Assembly (NCBI GenBank): GCA_916700875.1 | Contig: CAKAKS010000004.1 | Location: 10,684,534 to 10,748,533 of the forward strand | Length of the DNA stretch: 64,000 nucleotides | Origin: Sebastes aleutianus | Taxonomy: Eukaryota; Chordata; Actinopteri; Perciformes; Sebastidae | Direction: 5' to 3' | Shown here: positions 9,408 through 21,361 of the stretch, piece after piece | Position numbering within the stretch: position 1 is the first letter of the stretch | How the letters are laid out: every line of letters begins with the position of its first letter | Notes under the pieces: model-generated | The model's database searches: none | Seen by the model: only the letters and a program-made list of their open reading frames with translations | What the model was told of the DNA's origin: nothing | Made by a program: the position numbers and the translations under genes

Positions 9408-10077
9408 TCCCTGGGACAGTTGAGACAGTCATCCGGGGACAGTTGAGACAGTCATCCGGGGACAGTTGGGACAGTATTGTTTATAAGTCCTGAGTCCAGA
9501 GCTGAGCTCCTTGTGACCAGAGGATTCCAGCTCAGACCAGCACAAACAAATCTGGACAGGAAAGGGGAGATACTGACACTCTTCCCTGGAACTGAGCAAG
9601 GCACTACTGCAATAGTGCTGTTTTTGGTTTACACACAGCAGCCCCTTAATGTGAAACATGTTCACTGCGTGTGGTACAGGCTATAAACAGGGAATTGCTG
9701 CTATTCTGTCCAGTAGCAGTAATGAATCAGCTGCTCAATTTTTTAAGATGTTTCTTGTGGGCCAATAGGGGTCTAGGTTGTTCTGTTTTTTTCTCTGAAG
9801 TACATTTAAATAATTAAAAATAATCTGGCCAATCTGGACACCTTGTCATTTTTTTATATTTTCATAAATTACTGAGATATGGAATTTGACAAAAAAAAAA
9901 AAAAAAAAGGTTTGTGACAGGCTGCTACTTGAGTAAACAGTCACTCAGTGACTTCACAGTGGGTCTCGTTCAATTATGAAAAAATGTGTCTGTTTTTTAT
10001 TGATTTTTAACAAGGTAGGACTTATAAACAATACTGTCCCAACCACCCCCGGATGACTGTCCCAACTGTCCCAGGGA
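9408..10077. mobile_element. 670-bp element with about 60-bp inverted termini (CCCTGGGACAGTT)
   Basis: The left end (TCCCTGGGACAGTTGAGACA ... ATTGTTTATAAGTCC) is matched by the inverted right end (GGACTTATAAACAATACTG ... CCCAGGGA). The left end carries an extra tandem copy of GACAGTTGAGACAGTCATCC. The interior is non-coding; the ORFs at 9429-9686 read across the repeated end. A non-autonomous DNA transposon of unassigned family. Confidence 0.7.
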
Positions 10078-12956
10078 GAGTAAACACACTTTGATCTCAT
10101 GCGTTGGCTACCAACAAAACTGGCCAGAAAATAGGCTTTCCAACAATATGTTTTTGTATGTGGCATGACTAAAATTTGTATGGTAGAAGAAAAAATAACA
10201 AAAAAGTCAAAAATTGACTTACATGCTGTATATTTCAAAACCTAAATGTGAATAATAGTCAGAAGGTCTCCACTTTGAGGTTGAAAGTGAAGAGGGTGTG
10301 GATGAGTATGAGCATGGTGAATGGCATAGTTGCTTTCTAACCTGCTAAAAAGGCCCTGTCCTCACTGTCCTCACTGTCCTCACTCTCCCCCCTATCCAAC
10401 TGACCCCAGTTGTGGCTTTGGCGCTATGATATTTTAAAAAGTGTGTGTTTTCACAGTTAGTCCTGTAATTTAAAAAAAAAAAATGTCCTGCACTGCTTTT
10501 CATGTGCTTTCTGTCTACATTTCCGGGTTTTGCCTTCATTGTTGCGCTGTAAGTTTCCAGCCTTATCGCTACAGAACACAGATGCTGTCCTTGTGCATGG
10601 GAGCAGAAAGCAAATGTTTTGGATGTATGCTGTGTTTGTTTCTTTACCATAGTTTGTAAGATGCATGTAGAAATGAGGCTGTGTAGTGCTATGTCTGTAG
10701 TCATTGACTGTTGCTGTATTTGCAGCAGTGCTGCTACCTGTGTCCTTAAATTAAGGTTATGGTGGCATGTAAACATGACACGATATTAGTTTCTATACAG
10801 AACAGTGTTGTTGGTGTTCTGCTGGCTTGTTAAAGAAAATGTGCACATAAATAAAAGTTTTAAAATGTGTGCCTTACAGTAATTACAGACATCCATCAGG
10901 ATTATGACAGCGGTGTCCTGAAGCATTACGCCGTGGGAGCCAGAACGTGACCAGGGTAACCCCCGACAACCTCAAACACACAGATGTTGTTCCGCAGCAA
11001 GATGCCTCTTGTTTCCTTGTGCGTTGTGATTCACTTACAAACTATGCGTGCTGTGTGCTGAGACAGAAAACATCAAAGTTGTTACATTGCTTTCACTTTG
11101 ATTACCTGTGGTTATCATGTGTGTGCCGATGCAAACTTTCCATCTGTTTCACCAGTTACTTTCTTCCTTTAATGTTGAGGATATGTATCGAATATTGGAA
11201 TGAAGGAAGTACATAAACAAATTATTTTTGTTTGTTATGGCCACCATGGACTTTTAGATGAGTGACGTTTGAAATGTGTTGACAGTCAAGTTAATCTAGG
11301 TTGTCAAATACAAAGTACATGCTGTATCATGCATTGTGTCTTCTTTCCAGAGACATTATAACACCAAAAATAATCTGAATAAAAGAAATGATCTAAGAAA
11401 TGATAAAGTAACTTGTCCCTCTTAACAGGTTTAACATTGAACTAAATACTGAATAGTGAATTAAAGCGGCCCTTAATATACTACTGTGGTATTTTAACAA
11501 TAATTAACTTGACTTATATTGCATTTGTCTATTGCCAAATTGCAAACTGCAGCTGAGTGTAATATAATTTTAGGACTGTATGAGATTTTTGAAAAAGGAC
11601 TGTAGTTTCTGAGGACAATAACATCTGGTTTGCGTTAGATGAAAAGACGCCAGTGCTGAGGGAGCTGTTAATGACAGCTGCTGAACAGGTCAAAGTGTTG
11701 GGAGGGAATTTTGTGGGAGAGCCGGAGTCTGTTTGTGTTGCATTTTTCTGTAGTGGATCATTAAATGAGCACACTAGGCTTGTTTCAGCTCATATACTAC
11801 AAAGCATTGTACATCTGTTTTTCCCACTATTCAGGCGGGCGCTGTTTTTTTCCGATCACTTCATGCCATCTGAATATGAAACTTGCTTAAGAGAGACAAT
11901 CCAATACATTGACTATAGTCACTTTTATTTTGTAAAAGTTGTTTTTTTGTCAATGCAGTAAAGCACTGGAAAGTGTGGATTGTTTGTGGGAAGAAGCTAA
12001 AACAGCCCAAACAGCAACCCTTATGATAGTAGTTGCAGCACAGGGTGGAGTACGTAGAAATTAATTTTACATTTGCAGGTAAAGCCATTTTGGAATTTAT
12101 TTTCTAAGCTTTGGACCATTCCAAGTGATTTAACATTAAAATTAATTTTATAACTAACCCTGTTCCAAATTGTCTGTACCTGGAGAAATTGTCATTCACA
12201 GAAAGCAGCATGATTGTAACTACCTCAATGCATTTTCTTCAATAAATATCAGTTAATTGTTGCCAATTTTGTGTATGTGTCTCCCTTCTGTGCGAGCTGG
12301 TCATAATACCCCTCTTGTTATTCAATGTTTAATAAGCTAACATGCTAACTGGACATCATCCTGTTGCAAATTTGATGATTTCAGGGAATTGAAATAGTTG
12401 ACAATATCATCTTTGTTACACATGACTTTATTCATTTCCTTCTGTCACCTCTTGTAAGTAATGAAAAGCGTTATTGATCACCTCATGAGTTTCTTTTATC
12501 TATCTCTAGTGACAACTATTGATGAGGTGTCACCGCCATGAATAGTAGATAACATTGTTTCTCTTCTGCAAAACACAATTTAATGGACCGTCTGACTAAG
12601 TAGAAAACCCGACTTTTAGTCATTTGTTCAGTGTTGCGTTTGCAGAACATGTTAGTTTTGTGCACCCGCCCATGTCTGTCTGACACAGACATGAGGGTGT
12701 GACATTGAAACGCATCCCGGCATAGACTATTGCTTAATTCTTGACTGAAAGCTACATAAGTGAAACTGTTTCCCGAAAACTGAGTTGCAACACATTTTAT
12801 GAATGGGGTAGTTTTTTAACAAAAACGGTTTGGGTGTGAATTACAAAAGGGAATAAAAAACAGGAATTTAAAAGTCTCTATTCCTTCTCTGGTTTATCTT
12901 AGTTCTTTGCGTAATTCACAATGCACAATCATGGGATATGTTTTACAGCATAAAAT
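10078..12956. other. Gene-free intergenic stretch
   Basis: No exon with splice sites and protein similarity was found. The 143-codon minus ORF at 10345-10776 runs through a short TCCTCACTG tandem and has no recognisable motif. A possible orphan exon (acceptor near 10885, ending near GACCAG|GGTAAC at 10955) is open but unrecognised. Confidence 0.4.
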
Positions 12957-13120
12957 TATATTGTGCATTCCAAACTTTGTTTTTTGGCAACAGTTCTGCC
13001 CTTTCCTGTTTCAACAAGACAATGACCCCGTGCACAAAGCGAGGCCTATAAAGAAATGTTTTTCACAGTTTGATGTTGAGGAACTTGACTGACCTGCACA
13101 GAGCGTTGACCTCACCTCAA
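12957..13120 (+). pseudogene. Tc1/mariner transposase fragment, broken
   Basis: The translation reads FQQDNDPVHKARPIKKCFSQ and then FDVEELD, stop, PAQSVDLTS, matching the catalytic DDE region of Tc1 transposases (QQDN...HKAR, VEELDWPAQSPDLNP). The Trp codon after ELD is now TGA. Only this central part survives, with no terminal repeats found, and it abuts another repeat at about 13125. A dead fragment. Confidence 0.8.
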
Positions 13121-13124
13121 CCTC

Positions 13125-13270
13125 AACGGTTAGAACTTGTTGCTTTTAGGTTTCACTTTCACTTTTACAATGTAGTAGGCATAGTAGGCCCCTAATGACC
13201 CATATCTATGGTGCTTATAGTGAACGATAACACCTTTTTTATGGCCTGATAACAGTCGAATCGGGTGCAC
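13125..13270 (+). repeat. Partial copy of the TGTTATCAGGCC interspersed repeat
   Basis: TTGCTTTTAGGTTTCACTTT through GTAGTAGGCCCCTAATG and GGCCTGATAACAGTCGAAT matches the right-hand end of the fuller copy at 19056-19610. Its left part is missing and it sits directly against the Tc1 fragment. Confidence 0.65.
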
Positions 13271-13274
13271 ATGC

Positions 13275-15532
13275 TCTTATCGCTGAATGGAAGGAAATCT
13301 CTGCAGCCAAAATCGGATGGAAATTGTTCCCAGAGTAGTGGAGGTTAGCAGTTTATTAATGTCCACGGTTTGGGAATGAGTGTAACGTTGCGTTGTCCAC
13401 ACATGCTCAGTTTTGGCTATGTCCTGTATATCTTTTTACCCTGACAGTTCACTGTAAAAGTATCCTCTGGGCTTTTCCTTGCGGTTTGCTATTTCACGCT
13501 CATTAAATAAAGCGTGTGAGATGCTCAGGCAGGAAACTTTGGCAGAAGCCGATATATTTCCCACTTAAGAAAAACTCCTGCCCAATTAGCCGGCTCATAT
13601 TCACCCCTTGTGTTTACCTGCTCTCTCCGCTCTGCACTCTAATGATGCTGCTTTCTGACGCTGTTGCTCTTCACTGCTTTGGCTTCACATCTCCGGCGCT
13701 GTGCTGGATGCAGTTTTGCTTGCTCCCCTACACCCAGCATCCACCTTGCGGGCTCTGTTCTTCCAATCCCTGACGGGGGATTGGCAGTGATCTTTCTCTG
13801 TGCACTCATCTGCTCCTCAATATGTTTTCATAGGGAGTTATAGGATACATATATCCTCAATGGCAAAAACAAATTGCATTTACTTTTTCTCTTTAACCCC
13901 TTAATGTCCTCACTAAGAAAAAAAACAAAAGAAACATTTTCTCTTACCATTTTTTATGTCCTTGGGACAATTATAACAATAATCAATGTTTTTTTTTAGA
14001 CTAGACTAGACTTAGATCCCACAATATCGGCCTCTACCAAACAGTTGAGATGTAGTAAAATACAAACCCCATTCTGCTAGTAATAGGTTTATATACCAAC
14101 ATATGTCAGTTTGTTACCATGGAATTAGTATTACCAGGATAAGAAACATTTCCATGTATTTATTCTAGATATCTACCATATTTACAGTAGGCTATACTTT
14201 CAAACATCTCAGAAATGGTGAAACATCCTACTGATATATTTTTTTCATCAATTATATAATAAATTAACATTAAATATATGATATTAACAACAGTAACTGT
14301 TCATAACCTTTTTTTTAATTTCATAAAAATGTAAATTTATTATCTTAGTCACTACTTTTACCATTAAAGGACAATTTAAAAAAAATCATGCATATTAAAT
14401 TATTTCACTATATATAATGGAATAACATTAAATGTGCCATATTAACAATAATTAATGATCAGAATTTTTTTTTATTTAGTAGAAAATAATACATTTTAAT
14501 TACATCATTAACATTACTACCTATAAGGACAACTGAACCGTTTGGTAGAGCAGGTTCTAGACAATTATTTGCCCCTTATTAGACATTTTTTGTTTCAAGT
14601 TACATAACTCTGTTCAGTATGGCCTCTGAAACTATGATATGTAGAAAAAAAAATATGCCTACCTTTGATAATTAGACCAAACAGCGTCCTTGTGTCTGCA
14701 GTAATTTTTTGTTGCTAAATTCCTGTGAGAAGGCAAACTGAAAAGACATGCTATGTAAAGACACAGCGATATATAGTGGATATGTTTAGCATAACATATC
14801 TAAACAGAGTGGTAAAGATGCTTAATCAGGTTGAGTTCAACACATTTTTCAATAAGATATAGTGACTCAAAATGTGCTCTACCAAATGGTCGAGCAGAAC
14901 ATTAAAGAGTTAATCTCTATATTTTTTTAATTTAAACACATTGTGTTTCAGCTGCTGTATGAAACTATTTCCCTGTACCTGACGGTCCACTTATCTTTTG
15001 CTATATTTTTGTGTATTAAAAGGCAGTAATATACTGGGACTATTTTCACAAACTCTCTATTAAATGTGGTGCAACTTTCATCTTATGCACATGAGTGTGT
15101 TTTAGGGTGAGCATGGTAACCCAGTCTGTTTTTTCGAAAAAGTAATCAAAGTCATGGCTGAAACTTATTCCATAAACACGGAGCAAAACAGCACTTTAAC
15201 CAAAGCTTTGCACCAACAAGTGGACTTTCCCACAAAGTCCCTGTGTAGCCGAAGGTTGTTTTTTTCCATTGCTCTCAGTTTTGTTCTCATATGCATGCTG
15301 TGACCATTAGTTTCCAACAAGACTAAATTTCCATGATCACAAGTTTTTGAAAACAACACATCACATGCATGCCATTGAATTGACTGTACAAACTGAAACT
15401 AAATGATATAATGCTTTATGTAAAACATCACAAGGGATAGACTTTATTACAGCTGAGTTGCTTGTGTGACAGCATAGAACAAATATTTGTCAAGGTCTAT
15501 TTATAAACTTCTTACATAACATGGCCTTCAGT

Positions 15533-15567
<35 letters not shown>

Positions 15568-17099
15568 TGTGGATATTCACATAGAGAAAAGGGATTATTA
15601 TAGAAAAAATAGAAGAAGAATTCATTTTGATTAAAAAATGCAAAAACGTAATGCAGATGCCCTTGAATCTGGATAGTTGTATCAACTGATTTGGATATTA
15701 AGTGGTATCTCAGCTTAGTGGCACCATCTAGTGGTTAGTCTTCAAACATGCATGTGTACACACACTCCTACATGTGCAGAGAGCGGAAGAAAGAAACACA
15801 ATAAGAAGTGCAAACATTAAATGAAAGTAATTTGATTATAAGAAAATCATAATACCAGTTATCACAGAAGTTAAAACCATTTTTTTTTTTTTTTTTTTTA
15901 GATAAAACTCAAACTGACCTCACTCACTTTATTTGATGGCTTTCATTAAGCTAGTAAGAAGCCAGTTCCCAGTCTGCAAACAGGCTGGTAAACAGCAGGC
16001 AGAGATATGCAAAAGAAGAGACTCAATTCATTGGCAATATGGGAGAGATTTTAGTATGTGTCTTTCAAATTCCTTTTGGCTATAATGCTATTACAATATG
16101 GGATGATGAAGTGAAATACGTCTGTTTTGTCCATATGTGCAGAATGAAAACAACAAACACAAACAATTTTATAATGACATAGTGCAGGAAAAACAACAAA
16201 AAAAGAGAGAGCAATTATTCAAACAGGCAGTGAAAGCAGACTGCAAAACATCCTGCTGCAAATGAATGAAACTAACAGACAGATGAATGGTGATAATTGA
16301 GGAGATTCTCCAGCGGACTGTTTTCAACAGTGTCAGCAGTACTCTGGCTGTAGAGGATGGACTGTATACAAAGTTATAAAAGCCATGGCTGCTTGGTGCT
16401 GAGATGAGTGAGTTTGCCTGATGATCATGTCAGAAAACATGGTTGATTTATCTTTTTTTTCAAAACCCTTATTTATCCAGGGAGTCGTCACTGGCACATG
16501 AGCAAAACCTTATCTTATCTAATCGTATCTTTTAACATTCACATGTTTTTTTTGCATCTTTTTATAGACTTTATTGTTGTACTGTTATGTGTGTACTGTC
16601 ATTGTTTAGCTGTGCTCTGCTGCAAGCCAATGTTCCCCGAATAATAAACTGAACTGAAGAGCAGTTGGAGGTTAAAGGCCCTTCAGAAGTGGCACTATTC
16701 CCACCCACATTTATTCTGCTGCATGCTCATTCTTTCCGGTCACAAACTGAGGATATCTGCATTTTTGAATGGTTTACAAAGCAACCAAGAAACCAAGTCA
16801 CAATCTATCATAGTTGATAGTCACTTTCTCAACAGGTACATATATTATTTTCTCTTCTAGTGACATTTGAGTTTCTGTATGTGGCCCTTTTCTCTGCCAT
16901 TGCAGCAACACTGACTATCACTGATCCTGCTGTTTCTTCCATGAAATTGCTATGATTAAGTTATCATTGTTATTAAAAGTAAGAAAAAACATATGTGGCA
17001 TGCATCTGCCAAACCAGATACAAAACATGTTTACACCTGAATTGCAAATCACAGAAATGTATACAGTGTTAATCCTTGCAACTGAGCTAATTCACTATA
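13275..17099. other. AT-rich intergenic stretch with simple repeats only
   Basis: No gene. It contains AT-rich sequence (13.86-15.1 kb), a (CA)n run at 15534-15565 and a T20 run at 15880-15899. The ORFs at 13516-13773 and 15165-15359 lack splice sites or recognisable protein motifs. Confidence 0.5.
15534..15565. repeat. (CA)n microsatellite
   Basis: An uninterrupted CA dinucleotide run of 16 units. Confidence 0.95.
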
Positions 17100-17916
17100 G
17101 TTAAACCTGCAGTAGGCAGAGTATTTTTGGCATCATTGGGCAAAAAATCCATAATAACCTTTCAGCATATTGTAATTCAAGTGTTCTGAGAGGAAACTAG
17201 ACTTCTGCACCTCCTCATGGCTCTGTTTTCAGGCTTTAAAAAAATCTAGCCCTTGACGGGAGACTTTGGCCAATCACAGGTCATTTCAGACAGAGAGCGT
17301 TCCTATTGGCTGTTCATTCAATGGAGGCAGCTGTCAATCACTTGCAAACTCCGATCAAACGGTCAAACTAGGCAGCGCTGATCACATATGAATCCATATC
17401 CTGTTACTGTAATGCCTATTTCTCGCCGCAAATGTTTTCAGAAACATCTGTTAGTGTACTGTTTAGCTGTAAAATTAGAAAGTTTGTGACCTGGCAGCCA
17501 TATGTTGAGGAAATACCAAGCACCGCACGCCAGCTGGAGCAAACACTCATTTTACAGCTAAACAGTACACTACAAGATGTTTCTGAAAACATTTGAGGAG
17601 AGAAATAGGCATTACAGTAACAGAATATTGATTCATATTTGATCAGCGCTGCCTAGTTTGACCGTTTGATCAGAGTTAGCGAGTGATTGACAGCTGCTCA
17701 GAGACGGTAAGGCTCCAGCTCGGCTCTGATTGGTTGGTTTCCTCCGGTCTGTGAAATCTTGCAGATGCCATTAGGAGCATCGGAGGACACAGAAGCACAT
17801 GATTTTTTTTCAGATTACCTGTCTCATTTACTGCTGTCAGGATATAGTGACCGTTTTATAAAAATAACTTTTTTTAATCATAATTGCTCCAATTCTACCC
17901 ACTGCTGCTTTATCTG
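17100..17916. mobile_element. Foldback-type MITE with internal 146-bp inverted repeat
   Basis: Ends CCTGCAGTAGGCAGAG... and ...CTACCCACTGCTGC are imperfect inverted repeats. Inside, 17327-17472 and 17552-17697 are inverted copies of each other at roughly 90% identity (each has AGGCAGCGCTGATCA and GTAATGCCTATTTCTC or its complement), separated by about 79 bases. No coding capacity. The whole can fold into a very long hairpin. Confidence 0.7.
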
Positions 17917-18700
17917 TGTGTTAAAGTTAGGGTAAATGTGACAAGGCTCTCTTCTTCCACTTTCATATCTATTGTGTCTCCTTCTCAATCCATTTCCAGC
18001 ACAAATATGTTCACTAAAGAGAGAGACCCAGTTTATGCTTGCTTACGCAGCGTCCCACAGCTCATCATTATGTGTTTTACCTCTGCAGCATTTCTTCTAT
18101 CCCTCTCACCACTATAACATCTTATCCAACACAACAAACTCATTTGGGTGGTAAATATACAATTTCTCCATGCAGCTCACGACGATAAATAAAATAAAAA
18201 AGGACATGAACACAAATATATTGCCACATGTCATTATTACTTGTGTTTTCTGACATAAATTGATTATATTGAATAAATGAAAAGGGCTTATGTGGCTAGT
18301 TTTTATTTTAGTTATCGATATAAATGTTATAATCACAACAAGATGTCGGAACAAAGGTAGGTCACTTAATGCCGCAAAACACCACTGTTTCTTACAAATG
18401 ACATTTTTTTTTGTTAAGGATTGAGAAGAAAGTGTAAAGTATGAGAGAAGATGATTAAAGAAGAAAAGAAAAAAAAGATTTAAAAGATTTGAAACAGGAG
18501 ACAGAAGGGACACAGTCTGCACAACGGCCATATTTCAACATAATGAAGATTTTTTAATGTGTGCAAAGAGAGAACAAACTGAATTAAGAAAGGAAGAAAA
18601 ATATCCTCAATCTATTTGAGCCAGTAGAACTGACTGTGCAGAACATGTGATATAGCCATATAATGAAATACTCAGCAATTCTTGACCTTGGGCAACCAGG

Positions 18701-18701
18701 T

Positions 18702-18756
<55 letters not shown>
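18701..18756. repeat. (TG)n microsatellite
   Basis: About 28 TG units with one TA interruption. It creates the His/Thr run in the minus ORF at 18584-18937, which is therefore not a gene. Confidence 0.95.
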
Positions 18757-18759
<3 letters not shown>

Positions 18760-19055
18760 AGTGAAGAGGATAGGGGGCTGGAAAGATGATGGAGTGCAGG
18801 TCAGGTGATATCATCACCAACAGGGATCTGGTTGCCATGGAGTGTGTATGTGTGCAGAAGGGGGATGGGGGAGAGTGGCGGTGGTATTGAGGGAAAAAAT
18901 CTATACACACTGTCACATATGGGGACTCATCTCCCATTCAGGAAGACAAATCACATCCTTATCAGGTAAACCAAGTTGAATTTTTGGATTATAACAACAT
19001 TTTGAGTAAGGGTTAAAGTTAGGTTGAGAGTTAGGCAGGTAGTGGTTATAGTCAT

Positions 19056-19610
19056 GATTGTTATCAGGCTATTAAATAGACGTTATCAGTCGATATAAGC
19101 CACATAGATATGGGTCAATAGGGACCTACTACACCCACTAGTAGGTTTTATCATATATTCACATTTCTAGATCACCGAAAGAAGGTATAAAAGAACACAA
19201 CAGCGACCTCTAGCGAACGAAGTAATTATGACAGAAACCAACAATGTGTAGTTGTTTTTCTGTTGGTAGTTATTTGATCCCAAAACACGATGTTTTCCCC
19301 TTAAACTTAACGAAGTGTTTTTTTGTTGCCTAAACCTAAAGAAGCTGTAGTTTTATTGCCTAAACCTAACTGTTTTTTTCATTGCCTAAACCTAAAGAAG
19401 TTGTATTTGTGTTGCCTAAACTTAAAGAAGTTGTAGTTTTACTGCCTAAACCTAAAGAAGCCTTTTTGATTGTGTTCAAAATGTGACGTTTCATTCAGTT
19501 TTACAACATGTTAGAATGTGTTGCTTTTAAGTTTCACTTTCTCTTTTACAACATAGTAGGTGTAGTAGGCCCCTAATGCCTATTCAATGGCCTGATAACA
19601 GTTGAATCGG
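19056..19610 (+). mobile_element. Interspersed DNA repeat with TGTTATCAGGCC termini
   Basis: The left end (TTGTTATCAGGCTATTAAAT) and right end (CAATGGCCTGATAACAGTTG) are inverted. The interior holds several degenerate copies of GTTTTATTGCCTAAACCTAA, a motif also amplified at 25.4 and 43.5 kb. A second copy in opposite orientation lies at 38416-39412 and a partial one at 13125. No protein. Confidence 0.65.
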
Positions 19611-19929
19611 GTGCACCAGGCCTCAAGGGAATACATGAGTGCTTTTGTGTTGGTGGGGAAGTGTGGAAGGGGGGTTGTTACAAGGGACTAATTGGTTCCA
19701 TGCATGACCTTCTAAAAGACACGCATGCACTTGCTAGGCTGTAGAATTGGGATATACATACATTTATATTGGCCACAGAAATAGTTGAAGGTGCAATAAG
19801 CCCTAAGTGTTTCCTGTGGAGCTACCCTGACACTCCCCAATGGTCTGTAAAAAAAGCAAAAAAAATCACAATGTGAATATATACACTGTAAGAGCCAATT
19901 AGGTACATATTTATATTGTTTATGTTGGC

Positions 19930-20205
19930 ATGACACATTACATAAGTTTGGATTTATTCAAATCTATACCACAGTTTCTTGTATAGTTTGAATACCAACT
20001 ATGTAAGATCGATAGTCCAGTGTTGGTCATGTATGGTTTTTCTTTTGTTCCTTTTCCCTGATGATGGGCCCTGAGGCCAAATGGTTGTGGAAGATGTGTA
20101 TGAATGTGAAATGTATATATGTTTGGAAAATGTTAATGTTATTAGTCACTTTTTTTCAAGAACTGCGTCAATAAAATAAAGACTAAGAAGGCATTTAAAA
20201 CAAAT
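19930..20205 (+). repeat. Possible retroelement 3' end with hammerhead-like motif
   Basis: CTGATGATGGGCCCTGAGG at 20058 resembles the CTGATGA core and stem II of hammerhead ribozymes found in Penelope-like elements, though the following GAAA is CAAA here. It is followed by ATAAAATAAAG (about 20170-20180). No reverse transcriptase is present. Low confidence. Confidence 0.25.
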
Positions 20206-20809
20206 TATGTGTTTGATATCATTCTTATGGACTGATGATAATTTATTATGAATTAGTATTACTTTTTTGTATTTCTCTCTCTCTATAGTATTTCAGATGG
20301 AAAACAGATGTGGTGTAACAGTTTGTAAAACAGTATAGTATATAAAGGTAAAGTGACAAGACTTTCTTATAAAAAATAAAAATAAACCAAAAAGGGTAAT
20401 GTTGTTTAATCTTTTTTTGTTGAGTGCCAGAACATACCTGTTATTATTTACGACAGGTGATGTAAGTGCCGTAACGCAGTTTCCAGTGCGCATGTGCCAG
20501 AAAATGTTTGGAAAACGGTGCTGTGAGAAGTCTGCGTAAGTTTGGATCGCAAAAAAGTTTTTGACCGTGTTATATCGGTAGTGGACAGGGCGAGATGTCA
20601 CCTGGATGGAAATCACCCAACATGACGTTGTAATTGATCCAAGTAACCCCCTGGCTCCTGTGAGCTACATTGGGTCAAAAAGGTATTGACATTAATTGGA
20701 ACATGAGTCAGAGCTGAGATACTTTGCAGACTAAGTGGTTTATAGGAAGTTGGAGCAGACACTACATGCACATATAACACATTAAGCGAAACATGAAAAC
20801 TTCACTTTT
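20206..20809. other. Upstream flank of the CpG-island promoter, no feature
   Basis: About 600 bp of ordinary sequence before the GC-rich block. The minus ORF at 20293-20616 has no support. Confidence 0.4.
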
Positions 20810-20819
20810 TTATAATATG

Positions 20820-21361
20820 GGACCTTTAAGTGTACGAGACAACTCCCAACCTCTTCCTACCGCGCGCCGCCTGAAGATGGCGCTCCGTATCCTTGGATGA
20901 TGATGGCAATGCTGCGCGCGCGCACACGTGCGTGAGTGAGTGCGAGCGAGACGAGAGAGAGCTGCTGTCTGCCTCCTCTCCTCTCCTCTCCGGTGGTGTT
21001 GCCTCCCCGTCGCTGCAGTGCTTTGCTGCTCTCCTCTCTCTCTCTCTCTTTCTTTCTTTCTCGCTTTGGTACCCAGCGCCTCTTCGCCTCTTCCTCCTCC
21101 CGCTCTCCTCCACATCCTCCTCCTCCTCCTCACCCTGCGGATGCCTCAGCCTCTTGCACCCCCTCTGGCCCAGGATCCCCCAGCAAATGGTCGCTCCATC
21201 TCCATCCCCTCCAACTCTCCGGACGCAGGACGCAACGAAAAGGCGCACCGCTCCTTCAGTTGTGATCTGATCTGAGCACACTGCGGATTGACTTCTTGGA
21301 AGAGAGAGAGGCGGACCAGGTATAGCAGAAGGGAAACGACAGTGGCCAGGATCTCATTTCG
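20820..21361 (+). promoter_or_regulatory. ctnnd2: CpG-island promoter and probable non-coding first exon of the delta-catenin gene
   Basis: This is the longest GC- and CpG-rich block in the window, with a CG/CA alternating tract (about 20913-20929), a CACGTG E-box and a YY1-like AAGATGGCG near 20875. It ends in a strong donor, CTCATTTCG|GTAAGT (donor at 21362). Spliced to the exon at 63469 it gives TTTCG|CAATGCC, placing a favourable G at -3 of the start codon, and the in-frame stop at 21289 makes this exon 5' UTR. Overlapping ORFs on both strands here are low-complexity. The link to the exon 42 kb away is inference; the true start of transcription is unknown. Confidence 0.5.

Noticed and set aside
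10345..10776. 143-codon minus ORF
   Set aside because: No recognisable domain, partly built from a TCCTCACTG tandem, and no splice or promoter support.
18584..18937. 117-codon minus ORF
   Set aside because: Its centre is the His/Thr translation of a (TG)n microsatellite.
20810..21281. Overlapping ORFs of 107-151 codons on both strands
   Set aside because: They are low-complexity Arg/Glu or Ser/Leu products of the CpG island and CT-rich sequence; open frames on both strands are expected there.
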